From assembly GCA_026398595.1 (NCBI GenBank), contig JAPLSO010000051.1, forward strand, positions 62,001-126,000: 64,000 bases of DNA, in the 5' to 3' direction. The number at the start of each line of letters is the position of its first letter. The first letter of the stretch is position 1. Shown here piece after piece: positions 8,410 through 17,054 of the stretch. Below the pieces are notes generated by a model, which was not told the origin of the DNA, searched no databases, and was given only the letters and a program-made list of their open reading frames with translations. This DNA comes from Spirochaetota bacterium (GTDB lineage Bacteria > Spirochaetota > Spirochaetia > Treponematales > Rectinemataceae). Made by a program: the position numbers and the translations under genes.

Positions 8410-9746
8410 ACGATACGCGAAAGCCTCTTCCCACGACCATCCCTATTCTATCATCCCTCGCCGATCTATACGGAAAAGACAGGCTTAACTATCAGATCGG
8501 CAGGTTCGAGAACCTCAGCCGAGCCATGGATAAGTTCTTCCCTGGCGAAGGCAGGAGGACCGGCACGGAAAGCTGCTTTTCCGCCCCCGGCCGCACCGAA
8601 CTCTGCGGCAACCACACCGACCACAATAAAGGTCGGGTTCTTGCCGCTTCGGTGGACATGGACACCATAGCCGTCGTACGGTCCCGGGATGACGGCAGGG
8701 CTCTCATCCATTCCGCAGGTTTCGGCGGCTTCGAACTCAACCTTTCGGATCTCGATATCCAAACACATGAAAGAAACACATCCAAAGGGCTCGTCCGCGG
8801 CCTGGCCGCCGCCCTCGCTCAAGGTCGCTTTTCCGCCATGTCCTCCCCCCGCAAAGCGACAAGATTAATGGGGTTCCAGGCCTGTGTAGCCTCCCTTGTC
8901 CCGCCAGGCTCCGGACTCTCCAGTTCGGCGGCCTTTGAGGTCCTCATCGCCGCGATCATCTCGGCAACTTCGGGGTTGGAAGCATCGCCCACGGAACTCG
9001 CGATGGCGGGCCAGTATGCCGAAAACGAATACTTCGGAAAGCCCTGCGGCCTCATGGACCAGATGGCGAGCGCCTTAGGAAGCGTCGTCGCGATCGATTT
9101 CGGCGGCTCGAGCGGTCCCAAGGCCCAGACGCGCCGCTTCGATCCGGAAAACTATGGCCTCTCCCTCGTCATCGTCTCCACGGGAGGAAGCCATGCCGAT
9201 CTTACCGACGAATACGCGGCCATACCGGGGGAGATGAAGGCTGTGGCCAGCCTCTTTGGCCGCCCCGTCCTCGAGGGAATAGGACAATCCGACCTACTGG
9301 CGAAAGCAGCGGATATCCGCTCGACCTGCGGCGACCGGGCCTTCCTCCGCGCCTGGCACTTCGCCGCGGAGACGAAGCGCCCCCTAGCTATGGCGGAGGC
9401 AATGGAGAAAGGCGACATCGGCGCCTTCCTGTCCATCGTGAGAGCTTCGGGGAACTCGAGCTGGAAGTACCTCCAGAACGTCCAGTCCTCGAAGAACCCG
9501 CGCGAACAGGGCATTGCCCTCGCCCTTGCCCTCACCGAGGAATTCCTTCACGGCGAGGGAGCTGCCAGGGTGCACGGAGGCGGTTTCGCCGGCACCGTTC
9601 AGGCCTACGTTCCGAGCGCGCGGCTTGAAGCATATAAAACCTTCATGGAAGACGCTTTCGGCCCTTCTACAGTTTTCCCCTTAAAAATACGGCCTTTCGG
9701 TGTAATATATATCGAAAATCCAAAAGGAGCGCTCGATGAAAGATGA
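8406..9746 (+). CDS. galK: Galactokinase (GHMP kinase)
   Basis: 446 residues. The galactokinase signature is present near the N-terminus (PGRTELCGNHTDHN, 61-74), followed by the GHMP ATP-binding loop PPGSGLSSSAAFE and the C-terminal VHGGGFAGT motif. Predicted to phosphorylate galactose at C1 in the Leloir pathway. About 40 residues longer than typical GalK because of an N-terminal extension. GTG start overlaps the upstream stop, and its own stop overlaps the transporter start by 11 bases, so carbonic anhydrase, galK and transporter look co-translated. The neighbouring transporter fits sugar uptake, but galT/galE are not in the window. A relative acting on a modified galactose cannot be excluded. 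Confidence 0.87.
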   Translation: MNDTRKPLPTTIPILSSLADLYGKDRLNYQIGRFENLSRAMDKFFPGEGRRTGTESCFSAPGRTELCGNHTDHNKGRVLAASVDMDTIAVVRSRDDGRALIHSAGFGGFELNLSDLDIQTHERNTSKGLVRGLAAALAQGRFSAMSSPRKATRLMGFQACVASLVPPGSGLSSSAAFEVLIAAIISATSGLEASPTELAMAGQYAENEYFGKPCGLMDQMASALGSVVAIDFGGSSGPKAQTRRFDPENYGLSLVIVSTGGSHADLTDEYAAIPGEMKAVASLFGRPVLEGIGQSDLLAKAADIRSTCGDRAFLRAWHFAAETKRPLAMAEAMEKGDIGAFLSIVRASGNSSWKYLQNVQSSKNPREQGIALALALTEEFLHGEGAARVHGGGFAGTVQAYVPSARLEAYKTFMEDAFGPSTVFPLKIRPFGVIYIENPKGALDER

Positions 9747-11151
9747 CAAGCACGGCTTCAGGCCATACTTGGGCCTCACCTTCCTTATCGGTTTCGGGTT
9801 CTTCACGATGGGCATGATGGATATCCTCTACGACACCTATCTCCCCATCTTTCTCGGCCACATCTTTGAGAAGATGTTTGAAGGGAAGAAAAACCTCGAG
9901 GGCTTCATCAACACCATTACCGGCTTCATCATGACCTTCGACAACATCCTCGCCGTCTTCCTCATTCCCATCGTTTCGGTCTGGTCGGACAAGACGAGGA
10001 CAAGGATAGGAAGGCGCATGCCCTATATCATCGTTCTCCTCCCGCTCTCGGCAATTTGCTTTTCTCTCATTCCCTTCTCCATCCCGCAGGCGCTGATGAC
10101 GTCGGAGACGGCGAAACTCATCACCGATCCTCGCGTGGCAATGAATGCCCTGACCTCGATCCTCATAATCGTCTTTGGTCTGAACATCTTCAAGCAGTCG
10201 GTCCGTGGGCCGGTCGTGGCACTGATGCCGGACACCATCCCCGGCGAGTACCGCTCCGAAGCGAACGGAGTAATCAACACAATGGGCGCCTTGGGCGCCA
10301 TCATCAGCACCCTCGGCCTTGCCCGTCTCATGGGCCTCAATCTCAACCTTCCCCTCATCGGGAACACGAAGTACCGGCTCCCTTTCCCCATAGCGGGAAT
10401 CCTCGTCGTGATCTCGGCGATCCTCGTTTTCTCTTTTGTCCGTGAGAAAACCAATACCGAAAGCGCAGGCGAAGAGAAAGTTCCCTTCTCCAAATCGCTC
10501 AAGCAGATAGCTGGGCAGAAGGACAAGAGCGCCCTCTGGATACTCCTCTCCATCCTGTTCTGGTTCCTCGGCTACCAGGGCATTCTCCCCTTCCTGGGCA
10601 AATTCTGCGAAAAGGTGCTCGAAACCTCTCAGGCCAACGCAGCCCTCCCCGCCGGAATCGTCGCCATTTCGCAGGCCCTTTTTGCCATCCCTTCCGGATA
10701 TATCGCGCACAGGATCGGACGCAGGAAGGCGATCAGGGGAGCCCTCGTTGTCCTCGCCTGCATATTGCTGGTCGGAAGCTTCATCTCGAGCCCGCTTGCC
10801 GTCTCCCTCGGCTCCTCTGTCAGGTTCTATGCCCTCCTTGGGATCATGTTCCTTTTCGGCATCTTCTGGATCACGGTGATCACGAATTCCTTTCCCATGC
10901 TATGGCAGATGGCCACTTTCGGGACAATAGGTATTTATACAGGTCTTTACTACACCTTCAGCCAAACTGCCGCGATCAGTTCCCCGCCGATTACCGGGAC
11001 TCTATTACACCTTCAGCCAGACGGCCGCGATCAGCTCCCCGCCGTTCACCGGGGCCCTTATCGACTTGATCGGCTACTCTGCAATTTTCATATTCGCCGC
11101 GGCCTGTATGATGGTCGCCTTCTTCTTCATGGGAAAGGTCAGGAAGGGTGA
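9736..11151 (+). CDS. MFS sugar transporter, C-terminus frameshifted by a tandem duplication
   Basis: The first ~415 residues are a good major facilitator of the GPH/SLC45 type: about ten hydrophobic segments, a loop D-K-T-R-T-R-I-G-R-R-M-P between TM2 and TM3, and a similar R-I-G-R-R in the middle loop. Next to galK it is likely a sugar:cation symporter. After a 55-base imperfect tandem duplication (10945-11054) the frame changes: the annotated frame ends in an arginine-rich, non-membrane tail, while the +1 frame continues with a proper last helix to a stop at 11171-11173. The intact ancestor would therefore end at 11173. Start ATG has AAAAGGAG upstream and overlaps galK. Confidence 0.8.
   Translation: MKDDKHGFRPYLGLTFLIGFGFFTMGMMDILYDTYLPIFLGHIFEKMFEGKKNLEGFINTITGFIMTFDNILAVFLIPIVSVWSDKTRTRIGRRMPYIIVLLPLSAICFSLIPFSIPQALMTSETAKLITDPRVAMNALTSILIIVFGLNIFKQSVRGPVVALMPDTIPGEYRSEANGVINTMGALGAIISTLGLARLMGLNLNLPLIGNTKYRLPFPIAGILVVISAILVFSFVREKTNTESAGEEKVPFSKSLKQIAGQKDKSALWILLSILFWFLGYQGILPFLGKFCEKVLETSQANAALPAGIVAISQALFAIPSGYIAHRIGRRKAIRGALVVLACILLVGSFISSPLAVSLGSSVRFYALLGIMFLFGIFWITVITNSFPMLWQMATFGTIGIYTGLYYTFSQTAAISSPPITGTLLHLQPDGRDQLPAVHRGPYRLDRLLCNFHIRRGLYDGRLLLHGKGQEG
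10945..11054 (+). repeat. Imperfect 55-bp tandem duplication inside the MFS gene
   Basis: Copy 1 (10945-10999) and copy 2 (11000-11054) differ at 8 of 55 bases. Most differences are synonymous when each copy is read in its own transporter frame (ctt/ctc, tac/tat, caa/cag, act/acg, agt/agc); only att/ttc changes the residue (Ile/Phe). The 55-base unit shifts the frame by one. Confidence 0.9.
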
Positions 11152-11173
11152 ACCTGAAAAGAAAGCGACCTAA
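11000..11173 (+). pseudogene. Displaced 3' end of the MFS transporter (+1 frame)
   Basis: Read from copy 2 of the duplication, this frame encodes LYYTFSQTAAISSPPFTG, then a hydrophobic last transmembrane helix and a lysine-rich cytoplasmic tail ending at TAA 11171-11173. It is the natural C-terminus of the upstream transporter but is out of frame with it. It has no start of its own. Confidence 0.75.
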
Positions 11174-11239
11174 GAAATTTTATCAAGGGCAAGACTCTGC
11201 CGATAATAGAGAAAGCGCCATGAAGATGGAGGTTACTGT

Positions 11240-11350
11240 ATGAAATCGCAAGACAAGCCCAAGTCATCGGACAAGAAGAAACCGTTGAAGACCCTGAAGG
11301 AAAAGCGCGCCGAAAAGAAGGCGAAGAAGGAAATCAAGACCGAGGAATGA
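11240..11350 (+). CDS. Small lysine-rich protein (36 aa)
   Basis: ATG at 11240 preceded by GGAGG (9 bases upstream) and closed by TGA at 11348. The 36-residue product is almost entirely Lys, Glu, Ser and Ala, with alternating KEKRAEKKAKKE near the C-terminus, so it is predicted to be a short charged helix. No hydrophobic segment. It follows the transporter after 66 bases and precedes a large hairpin. Function unknown; a nucleic-acid-binding or ribosome-associated small protein is only a guess. The good ribosome-binding site and the fitting terminator make it credible as a gene. Confidence 0.6.
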   Translation: MKSQDKPKSSDKKKPLKTLKEKRAEKKAKKEIKTEE

Positions 11351-11369
11351 TTCCAACCCCGTGAACGGA

Positions 11370-11404
11370 AAGAAGGCGGGATCCTAAGGGGATTTCGCCT
11401 TCTT
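11370..11404. terminator. Long hairpin between convergent genes
   Basis: AAGAAGGCG (11370-11378) pairs perfectly with CGCCTTCTT (11396-11404), and the 17-base interior can extend the stem with a GGATCC/GGGGATT pairing including wobbles. Poor T-tracts on both sides, but the position between a plus-strand stop (11350) and a minus-strand stop (11445) suits a bidirectional terminator. Confidence 0.6.
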
Positions 11405-11444
11405 AATAGCCGTGAGCCGCGAAGAGCGGTTTCTCTCTCCTGAT

Positions 11445-12443
11445 TTATCCCTCAAGTAAAGCGAAGAGTCCCCTCGCGAATTCAGCCGCCACCACTGCCG
11501 GGCAGACAAAGGCGGCCACATCAGGGTCATCCGAATCGAATAGCTTTACTCCCAAGTCGGAGCCGTCGGCGAAGTCCAGCGCGGTTTTTCTCAATTCCTG
11601 CCCCCTGCCTCTCGCGAAGACGGCGGTCAGCTTCGAGCCTCCCTCGGACCGTGGCGAGCTGGATAACCCGATGAAGTCAGGCGGCAAGCGGCCGTCTTCA
11701 AGAGATCCGATCAAGGTCCCCGTTCCCTCTTTGAAGGTTGATCTCACCCTGAGTCTCACCCCGGCATCCCTGGCCAGAGCTGCCGATTTGTCGTGGAGTA
11801 CCCTCGCCCCATGCCTGGCCAGCCTGAACATCGAGTCATAGTCGAGGAAGGGCATGAAGGGGACGCTCGGGATCAGCCGAGGATCAGCCTTGGCAACCCC
11901 CGGAACATCCTTGTAGATATCGACGAAATCCGCGCCCAGGGCAGCGCCTATCGCGACAGCCGTCGTATCGCTTCCACCCCGGCCGAAAGTGAGGATCCGC
12001 CCTTCGCTATCTAGACCCTGGAACCCTGCTACGACAGGGACGAAACCCGACTTCAGGGTCGATTCCAGCCTGGCGGGATCGAGCCTTTCGGGCGCCGCGT
12101 CGCCGAAGGGGCCAAAAGCGCCTATGCAGGCGCTTGATGCCGTCATGGGGAGGGCCCTGATGCCCCTGGAATTCAGGAGGGCGGCGATGAGGCAGGCCGA
12201 GACCACCTCTCCGCAGGAGGCCATGAGGTCGGCCGTAAGTCCGTCGGTCCCTTCCGGATATTCCTTGAGAAGGTCGAGAAGCGTATCGGTCGCGTAAGGA
12301 TCGCCGCGGCGTCCCATGGCCGAGACGACCAGGACAGGTCTTTCTCCTGACGCGATGGATCGCGCGACGATTGAAGCGAGAAGCTCCCGCGAGGCCGAAT
12401 CGGCGAGGGAAGTTCCTCCGAATTTCTGTACGATCAATGGCAT
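11445..12443 (-). CDS. Aspartate kinase, short form
   Basis: 332 residues. KFGGTS (7-12) and FGRGGSDTTA mark the aspartokinase amino-acid-kinase domain. First step of the aspartate pathway (aspartyl phosphate for Lys, Met, Thr, diaminopimelate). Usual aspartokinases are 400-460 residues with two C-terminal ACT domains; only about 65 residues remain after the catalytic domain (LTAVFARG onward), enough for one ACT-like unit, so feedback control may be altered. It lies 18 bases downstream of dapA on the same strand, which supports a role in lysine/diaminopimelate synthesis. RBS AAAGGA upstream of ATG. Confidence 0.85.
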   Translation of the reverse strand: MPLIVQKFGGTSLADSASRELLASIVARSIASGERPVLVVSAMGRRGDPYATDTLLDLLKEYPEGTDGLTADLMASCGEVVSACLIAALLNSRGIRALPMTASSACIGAFGPFGDAAPERLDPARLESTLKSGFVPVVAGFQGLDSEGRILTFGRGGSDTTAVAIGAALGADFVDIYKDVPGVAKADPRLIPSVPFMPFLDYDSMFRLARHGARVLHDKSAALARDAGVRLRVRSTFKEGTGTLIGSLEDGRLPPDFIGLSSSPRSEGGSKLTAVFARGRGQELRKTALDFADGSDLGVKLFDSDDPDVAAFVCPAVVAAEFARGLFALLEG

Positions 12444-12461
12444 CGGCTTGTCCTTTCTCTT

Positions 12462-13337
12462 TCAGATCAGGTCGAGGTCCTCGAGCGCCTTTTTAAGCGC
12501 CTTGGTGACTTCCTCTGAGGCCGACGCAAGAGGCGGCCTTAAGGGGCCCGCCTCGAAGCCGCAGAGGGCGAGGGCCCTCTTCACGGGCACGGGGTTGGGC
12601 TGGAGGAAGAGCGCCTTGTTGATGGCCTGGAGGCGGATATGGATGGAGGCGGCCGTCGCATTGTCGCCCGCGAGATAGGCTTCTATCATCTGGTTCATAA
12701 GTTTGGCCGCCACATGGCCGGCCACCGAGACGACGCCGTAGCCGCCGACGGCGAGCGTGGGCAGAACGAGGGCATCCTCGCCCGTGTAGACGCGGAAGCC
12801 CGGAGCAGCGTCGCGGATGATGACCGTCGTGTCATCGAGGACGCCGGCCGCGTCCTTGAGCATGGTGATGTTGGGGACGTCGCGGGAGAGCTTGACGACG
12901 GTATCGGGTCGGATCGAAACGGCTGTGCGCCCCGGGACGTTATAGAGCATCGAGGGGATATCCACCGAGGAAGCGATCGCGGTGAAATGGTCGTACAGCA
13001 TGCCCTGGTCGGGCTTGTTGTAGTAAGGAACGACGAGAAGAAGACCGTCAGCGCCTGCTTCTTCGGCGTCCTTGGCGAATTGGATGGAGGCTCTCGTGTC
13101 GTTCGTTCCCGCGTTGGCGATAAGGGGGATCTTTACCACCTTCCTGACGGCGTGGATGATGTCGGTCTTCTCTTTCCTGGAGAGGGTCGGTGATTCCCCC
13201 GTCGTACCAGAGAGCACGAGACCTTCGACCCCGTCCGCGACGAGACGCTCGGCCAGCGCGACGACCTTGCCCAGGTCAAGTTCGAGATCGTCGCAAAAAG
13301 GCGTCACCATGGCGACGATCAGTCTTCCAAAATCCAT
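12462..13337 (-). CDS. dapA: 4-hydroxy-tetrahydrodipicolinate synthase
   Basis: 291 residues, the normal DapA length. SGTTGESPTL (43-52), the catalytic tyrosine in LYNVPGRT (Y132) and the Schiff-base lysine in TMLKDAAG (K161) are all present, aligning with Tyr133/Lys161 of the E. coli enzyme. Condenses pyruvate with aspartate semialdehyde in lysine and peptidoglycan precursor synthesis. A very strong GGAGGTGA ribosome-binding site precedes the ATG. The aspartokinase gene follows directly, forming an aspartate-pathway pair. Confidence 0.95.
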   Translation of the reverse strand: MDFGRLIVAMVTPFCDDLELDLGKVVALAERLVADGVEGLVLSGTTGESPTLSRKEKTDIIHAVRKVVKIPLIANAGTNDTRASIQFAKDAEEAGADGLLLVVPYYNKPDQGMLYDHFTAIASSVDIPSMLYNVPGRTAVSIRPDTVVKLSRDVPNITMLKDAAGVLDDTTVIIRDAAPGFRVYTGEDALVLPTLAVGGYGVVSVAGHVAAKLMNQMIEAYLAGDNATAASIHIRLQAINKALFLQPNPVPVKRALALCGFEAGPLRPPLASASEEVTKALKKALEDLDLI

Positions 13338-13402
13338 ATCTCACCTCCAGGGAAAGTGAAGAACACCATATTGCGAAATAATAGGTTCCAATTGGGGATG
13401 AA

Positions 13403-14992
13403 TCAAGCTTCCCGCAGATTCGGATGCCTGAAAACACCATTTCCGGCGACGAAGGTGCCCAGCACCTTGGCGCCCCAAAGTTTTTCCTCACCGGCTTTAA
13501 GGAGGTCGATATCGAGAACCGTGAAGTCGGCCCACTTTCCGGGCCCGAGGCTGCCTCTTCCACTCTCCTCGAAATTCGCTCGCGCTGCCCAGATAGTCAT
13601 GGCTTTTAGGGCCTCCACGCGGGAAAGCGCCTGGCCGGGCCTATAGCCGCCATCAGGCAGTCTCCCGTCGTCCTTGCGGAAAACAGCGGAGCAAAATCCA
13701 CGCAAGGGTTCGATCCCCTCGAAGGGAAAATCCGAGCCGTTCGCGAGCCAGCCGTTCTGGCTAAGGAGATCATGATAGCGGTGGGATCTGCCCATCCTGG
13801 CCGGGCCCAGGCGGGTTTCCGTCCAGGCCATGTCCGAGGTCGCGTGGGTGGTCTGCACGGAGGGGATAATCCCCAGGCGGCCGAAGCGCGGAAGATCCTC
13901 GTCATGGACGAGCTGGGCATGCTCGATGCGCCAGCGCAGAGCGTTGCCGGGCTTCAGGTACTCTTCGTAGACATCGATGACGAGACGCAGGGCGGCGTCG
14001 CCGATCGCGTGGCTGTTCACCTGGAATCCATGAGCGGCGGCAAAGGCGCAGACTGTATCCAGATCCTCAGCCTTGAGCGTCTGGATGCCCCGGTTCCCGG
14101 GGTCATCGGCGTAGGGTTCGAGGAGAAAGGCGCCTCGCGAGCCCAAGGCACCGTCGGCGAAGGTCTTGAAGGAGCGTACGCTCAGCCTGTCTTTGACGAG
14201 GGGGCCACCGACGAAGCGGGCGAAATTATCTTCCGTGGCCATCAGCATGACGTAGATCCCGATCGAAAGTTCACCCTCGTCGAGCATTCTCTCCATGAGA
14301 AGGGCTTCTCCCATCTCAGTACCCGCGTTGGACACCGAGGTCAGGCCTGCCTCGAAGCATTTCGCCTGGGCGCCGCGAAGGGCTCGCCGTGTCGATGCTT
14401 CGCCGGGCTTAGGCAGGGTGTTTCTGATCCTGTCGACGGCCTTGTCGAGGAGCAGGCCTGATAGTCTTCCCTCCTTGAGGACGATAACGCCGCCTTCGAT
14501 CCGCGTCGAACCATCGATGCCCGCCGCAGCGAGGGCAGCGGCATTGGCCATGGCCGCGTGGCCGTCGACGCGGAAAGCCACGGCAGGCTTTTGGGGGAAA
14601 GCCGCATCGAGAAGAGCCCTGTCGGGAAATTCCGCCCGAAGCCAGAGGTTCTGGTCCCAGCCTCTTCCGATGACCCAGGCTTCTTTCGCCGCAGCGCCAA
14701 AGTCCTTGAGCCTTTCGACAGCCTCCTCCCAGGACTTGGACCCGAGGAGCTGGGCCCTTTCCAACTGGAGGCCGTAGCTGAGAAAGTGGGCGTGGGGATC
14801 CATGAATCCGGGATAGATAAAGGACTTCCCCAGGGAGAGCCTGCGGCGGAAAAGGAAGGCCTGCTCGAGATCGACAGCCTTTCCCAGGGCGACGACGCGA
14901 CCCGAATCGATGGCCATGGCTTCGACGTTCGAGAAGACTTCGTCGACCGTGTAGATGCAGCCGGCTTTCACCAGTAGGTCGAGGGTTCTCAC
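13403..14992 (-). CDS. Amidohydrolase of the YtcJ/AepA type
   Basis: 529 residues. The N-terminal beta domain leads into GFMDPHAHF (H67, H69), the metal-binding HxH of the amidohydrolase superfamily. NSHAIGD, RIEHAQL and ANGSDFPFE supply the later metal ligands and catalytic Asp, in the order seen in YtcJ-like enzymes. Substrate cannot be predicted. Its ATG overlaps the stop of the upstream outer-membrane protein (ATGA), so the two are co-translated, though functionally unrelated by eye. No signal peptide: cytoplasmic. Confidence 0.85.
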   Translation of the reverse strand: MRTLDLLVKAGCIYTVDEVFSNVEAMAIDSGRVVALGKAVDLEQAFLFRRRLSLGKSFIYPGFMDPHAHFLSYGLQLERAQLLGSKSWEEAVERLKDFGAAAKEAWVIGRGWDQNLWLRAEFPDRALLDAAFPQKPAVAFRVDGHAAMANAAALAAAGIDGSTRIEGGVIVLKEGRLSGLLLDKAVDRIRNTLPKPGEASTRRALRGAQAKCFEAGLTSVSNAGTEMGEALLMERMLDEGELSIGIYVMLMATEDNFARFVGGPLVKDRLSVRSFKTFADGALGSRGAFLLEPYADDPGNRGIQTLKAEDLDTVCAFAAAHGFQVNSHAIGDAALRLVIDVYEEYLKPGNALRWRIEHAQLVHDEDLPRFGRLGIIPSVQTTHATSDMAWTETRLGPARMGRSHRYHDLLSQNGWLANGSDFPFEGIEPLRGFCSAVFRKDDGRLPDGGYRPGQALSRVEALKAMTIWAARANFEESGRGSLGPGKWADFTVLDIDLLKAGEEKLWGAKVLGTFVAGNGVFRHPNLREA

Positions 14993-15684
14993 TCGAAGAG
15001 CACCTTGGCCGTCAGAAAGGCATATCCGTTTTCAAGGAAAAAGCTCGGGTCGGCCAGATGCTCGAAAACCTTGGCGGGGAGATCCTCGCGGACTATATAG
15101 CCCACCCCTAGGGAGAAGGAATGGGCGAGAAGGATATCGAGGCCGGCCCGGGCCGTAAGTCCCGTCCTGATCCTCTGCCCGTCCCCGTAATGGCCGCTCA
15201 TGTAGGCCGTGAAATCGGCCTTTTCGTTGGTCGAGGGAAAGTGGAAGTAAAAAGCGGGGCCTGCCCCGATGTAGGGCTTCATGAAACCCAAGGGAATCGT
15301 GAGGTTGAAGGTGAGGGGAGCGTAGATCAGGGACTCAAAGTATTTCCAGTTGGCCTTGGCTCCCGAGACTGAGCCCAGCTTCGAGAGTTTCGTCCAGGAT
15401 GCGGGACCCGAAAAGGCCCCGAATGAATCTTTGCCATAGTAAACATCGCCCAAGTAGAGAACGTCGGCGCCCACCGTGAACCAGGGTTTCACCGAGAAGC
15501 TCACCGTGCCGCCGTAGAGAGTGTCGGCGACAGAGTAGGACGCAAGGGCGTCCGCAAGTACGGGGCTCAATCCCATAAAGCCCACGGCCGCGTAGGTACC
15601 TTTTACCTGGGCCGAGGCCGGGAAAAGGCAGATCATCAGGAGGGCAAGGATGACAGCCGAATTCCAGAAGCTTCTCTTTTGCAT
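14989..15684 (-). CDS. Small outer-membrane beta-barrel protein
   Basis: 231 residues with a signal peptide (about 1-25, ending PASAQ). The mature part alternates short amphipathic strands rich in Gly, Tyr and Phe with turns, and has the YIGAGPAFYFHFP segment typical of OmpW/opacity-type eight-stranded barrels. The predicted final strand is FLTAKVLFE. Function unknown; probably structural or a small-solute barrel. AAGGAG precedes the ATG. First gene of a two-gene unit with the amidohydrolase. Confidence 0.75.
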   Translation of the reverse strand: MQKRSFWNSAVILALLMICLFPASAQVKGTYAAVGFMGLSPVLADALASYSVADTLYGGTVSFSVKPWFTVGADVLYLGDVYYGKDSFGAFSGPASWTKLSKLGSVSGAKANWKYFESLIYAPLTFNLTIPLGFMKPYIGAGPAFYFHFPSTNEKADFTAYMSGHYGDGQRIRTGLTARAGLDILLAHSFSLGVGYIVREDLPAKVFEHLADPSFFLENGYAFLTAKVLFE

Positions 15685-15819
15685 GGATGGACTCCTTTTC
15701 CCGTCAAAGGTGCAGGATGAAAACCATCCTACTCTCTGGGTTTTTCACAAGCAAGGATAGGACCGTTGTCTAGAGATGGATCGTTAGGATCCCAAGGCCG
15801 GAATCGAGTCCATGAAACG

Positions 15820-15846
15820 AAAAGGACCGCCCTATTGGGCGGTCCT
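15820..15846 (-). terminator. Intrinsic terminator of the sugar ABC ATPase gene
   Basis: Perfect 10-bp stem AGGACCGCCC / GGGCGGTCCT (15823-15846) with a four-base loop; on the minus strand it is followed by TTTTCGTTTC. It lies 55 bases after the ATPase stop. The rest of the 15685-15901 gap shows nothing else I can support. Confidence 0.9.
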
Positions 15847-15901
15847 CGCTTTTCTGGACCTGCTACCGCCGGGCCCCCCCCGGCGGCGCCGCGACGTAGC
15901 C

Positions 15902-17020
15902 TCACTCCTGCTCGTTCCACTTGACGGGGACGATGGAATTTTCTGTCTCGCGGTCGAAGTAACGCGCCTTGGCCATGACGGGGGCGAAGACGATCTGATC
16001 GCCGTGCTTGTAGACGTGGTGGGGATCGATACGTGCCACCATGCCCTGGGTAGGCGTAGTCGCCTGGAGATGGATCTCGGCGCCGAGAGGCTCGACAACC
16101 GTAACCTTGGCCTTGATGACGCCTATTTCGAGTGCCTGGTTGGCGACATCGAGATCCTCGGGGCGGATGCCGAAGGATACTTCCTTGCCGATATAGGCCT
16201 TGAGAAGCTCCAGATGAGCGGCGGCGGGCTCGAGCTTGAAGGAGCCCTCGTCGATGATGAGCTTGCCGCCCTCCTCGAGCACCTTGACGGTGAGGAAATT
16301 CATGGGGGGGGAGCCGATGAAGCCGGCCACGAATTTATTGGTCGGGTTGTTGTAAATGTAAAGGGGCGAGCCGATCTGCTGGATGAGTCCGTCCTTCATG
16401 ACGACGATCTTGTCGCCCATGGTCATAGCTTCGACCTGGTCATGCGTGACGTAGATCATCGTGGCCTGGAGCCGGTCGTGAAGCTCGATCAGTTCGGCGC
16501 GCATCTGGACACGCAGCTTGGCGTCGAGGTTGGACAAAGGCTCGTCGAAGAGGAAGACCTTGGGCTTGCGAACGATGGCGCGGCCGACGGCGACGCGCTG
16601 ACGTTGTCCGCCCGAAAGCTGTTTGGGCTTGCGCTCGAGGAGCTTCTCGATGTCGAGGATGCGGGCTGCTTCCTTGACGCGGGCTTCGATCTCGGCTTTA
16701 GGCAGTTTGCGGATCTTAAGTCCGAAAGCCATGTTGTCGTAGACGGACATGTGCGGGTACAGGGCGTAATTCTGAAACACCATCGCGATGTCGCGGTCCT
16801 TGGGCGGCACGTCGTTGACGAGTCTTCCATCGATGAAGAGCTCGCCCTCCGTGATGTCCTCGAGGCCTGCGACCATGCGCAGGGTCGTCGTCTTGCCGCA
16901 GCCCGAGGGGCCGACGAGAACGACGAACTCCTTGTCGTTGACGGTGACGTTCGCGTCCTGGACCGCGCGGACGTTGCCATCGTACACCTTCCCGATCTTC
17001 TTCAATTCTACCTTGGCCAT
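15902..17020 (-). CDS. Sugar ABC transporter ATP-binding protein (UgpC/MsmK/MalK family)
   Basis: 372 residues. Walker A GPSGCGKTT (37-45), Q-loop VFQNYALYPHMSV, signature LSGGQRQR, Walker B VFLFDEPLSNLD and switch-loop histidine YVTHDQ are all canonical. The C-terminal ~130 residues form the OB-type TOBE/regulatory domain with SFGIRPEDL, as in MalK-like ATPases. No permease or binding protein lies nearby, so it probably energises several sugar ABC importers encoded elsewhere, as MsmK does in streptococci (inference). Own promoter and terminator; strong GGGAGG ribosome-binding site. Confidence 0.92.
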   Translation of the reverse strand: MAKVELKKIGKVYDGNVRAVQDANVTVNDKEFVVLVGPSGCGKTTTLRMVAGLEDITEGELFIDGRLVNDVPPKDRDIAMVFQNYALYPHMSVYDNMAFGLKIRKLPKAEIEARVKEAARILDIEKLLERKPKQLSGGQRQRVAVGRAIVRKPKVFLFDEPLSNLDAKLRVQMRAELIELHDRLQATMIYVTHDQVEAMTMGDKIVVMKDGLIQQIGSPLYIYNNPTNKFVAGFIGSPPMNFLTVKVLEEGGKLIIDEGSFKLEPAAAHLELLKAYIGKEVSFGIRPEDLDVANQALEIGVIKAKVTVVEPLGAEIHLQATTPTQGMVARIDPHHVYKHGDQIVFAPVMAKARYFDRETENSIVPVKWNEQE

Positions 17021-17054
17021 GATGCCTCCCTTATGGGGTTATGTTAGTTGAAAC

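Noticed and set aside
13700-13720. GGTTCGATCCC resembling a tRNA T-loop
   Set aside because: Inside the amidohydrolase coding region, with no acceptor stem or anticodon arm around it.
14989-15684. Functional link between the outer-membrane barrel and the amidohydrolase
   Set aside because: They overlap by four bases and are cotranslated, but nothing in either sequence supports a shared pathway.
15812-17047. 411-residue plus-strand open frame
   Set aside because: Exact antisense of the sugar ABC ATPase gene, which has all ABC motifs.
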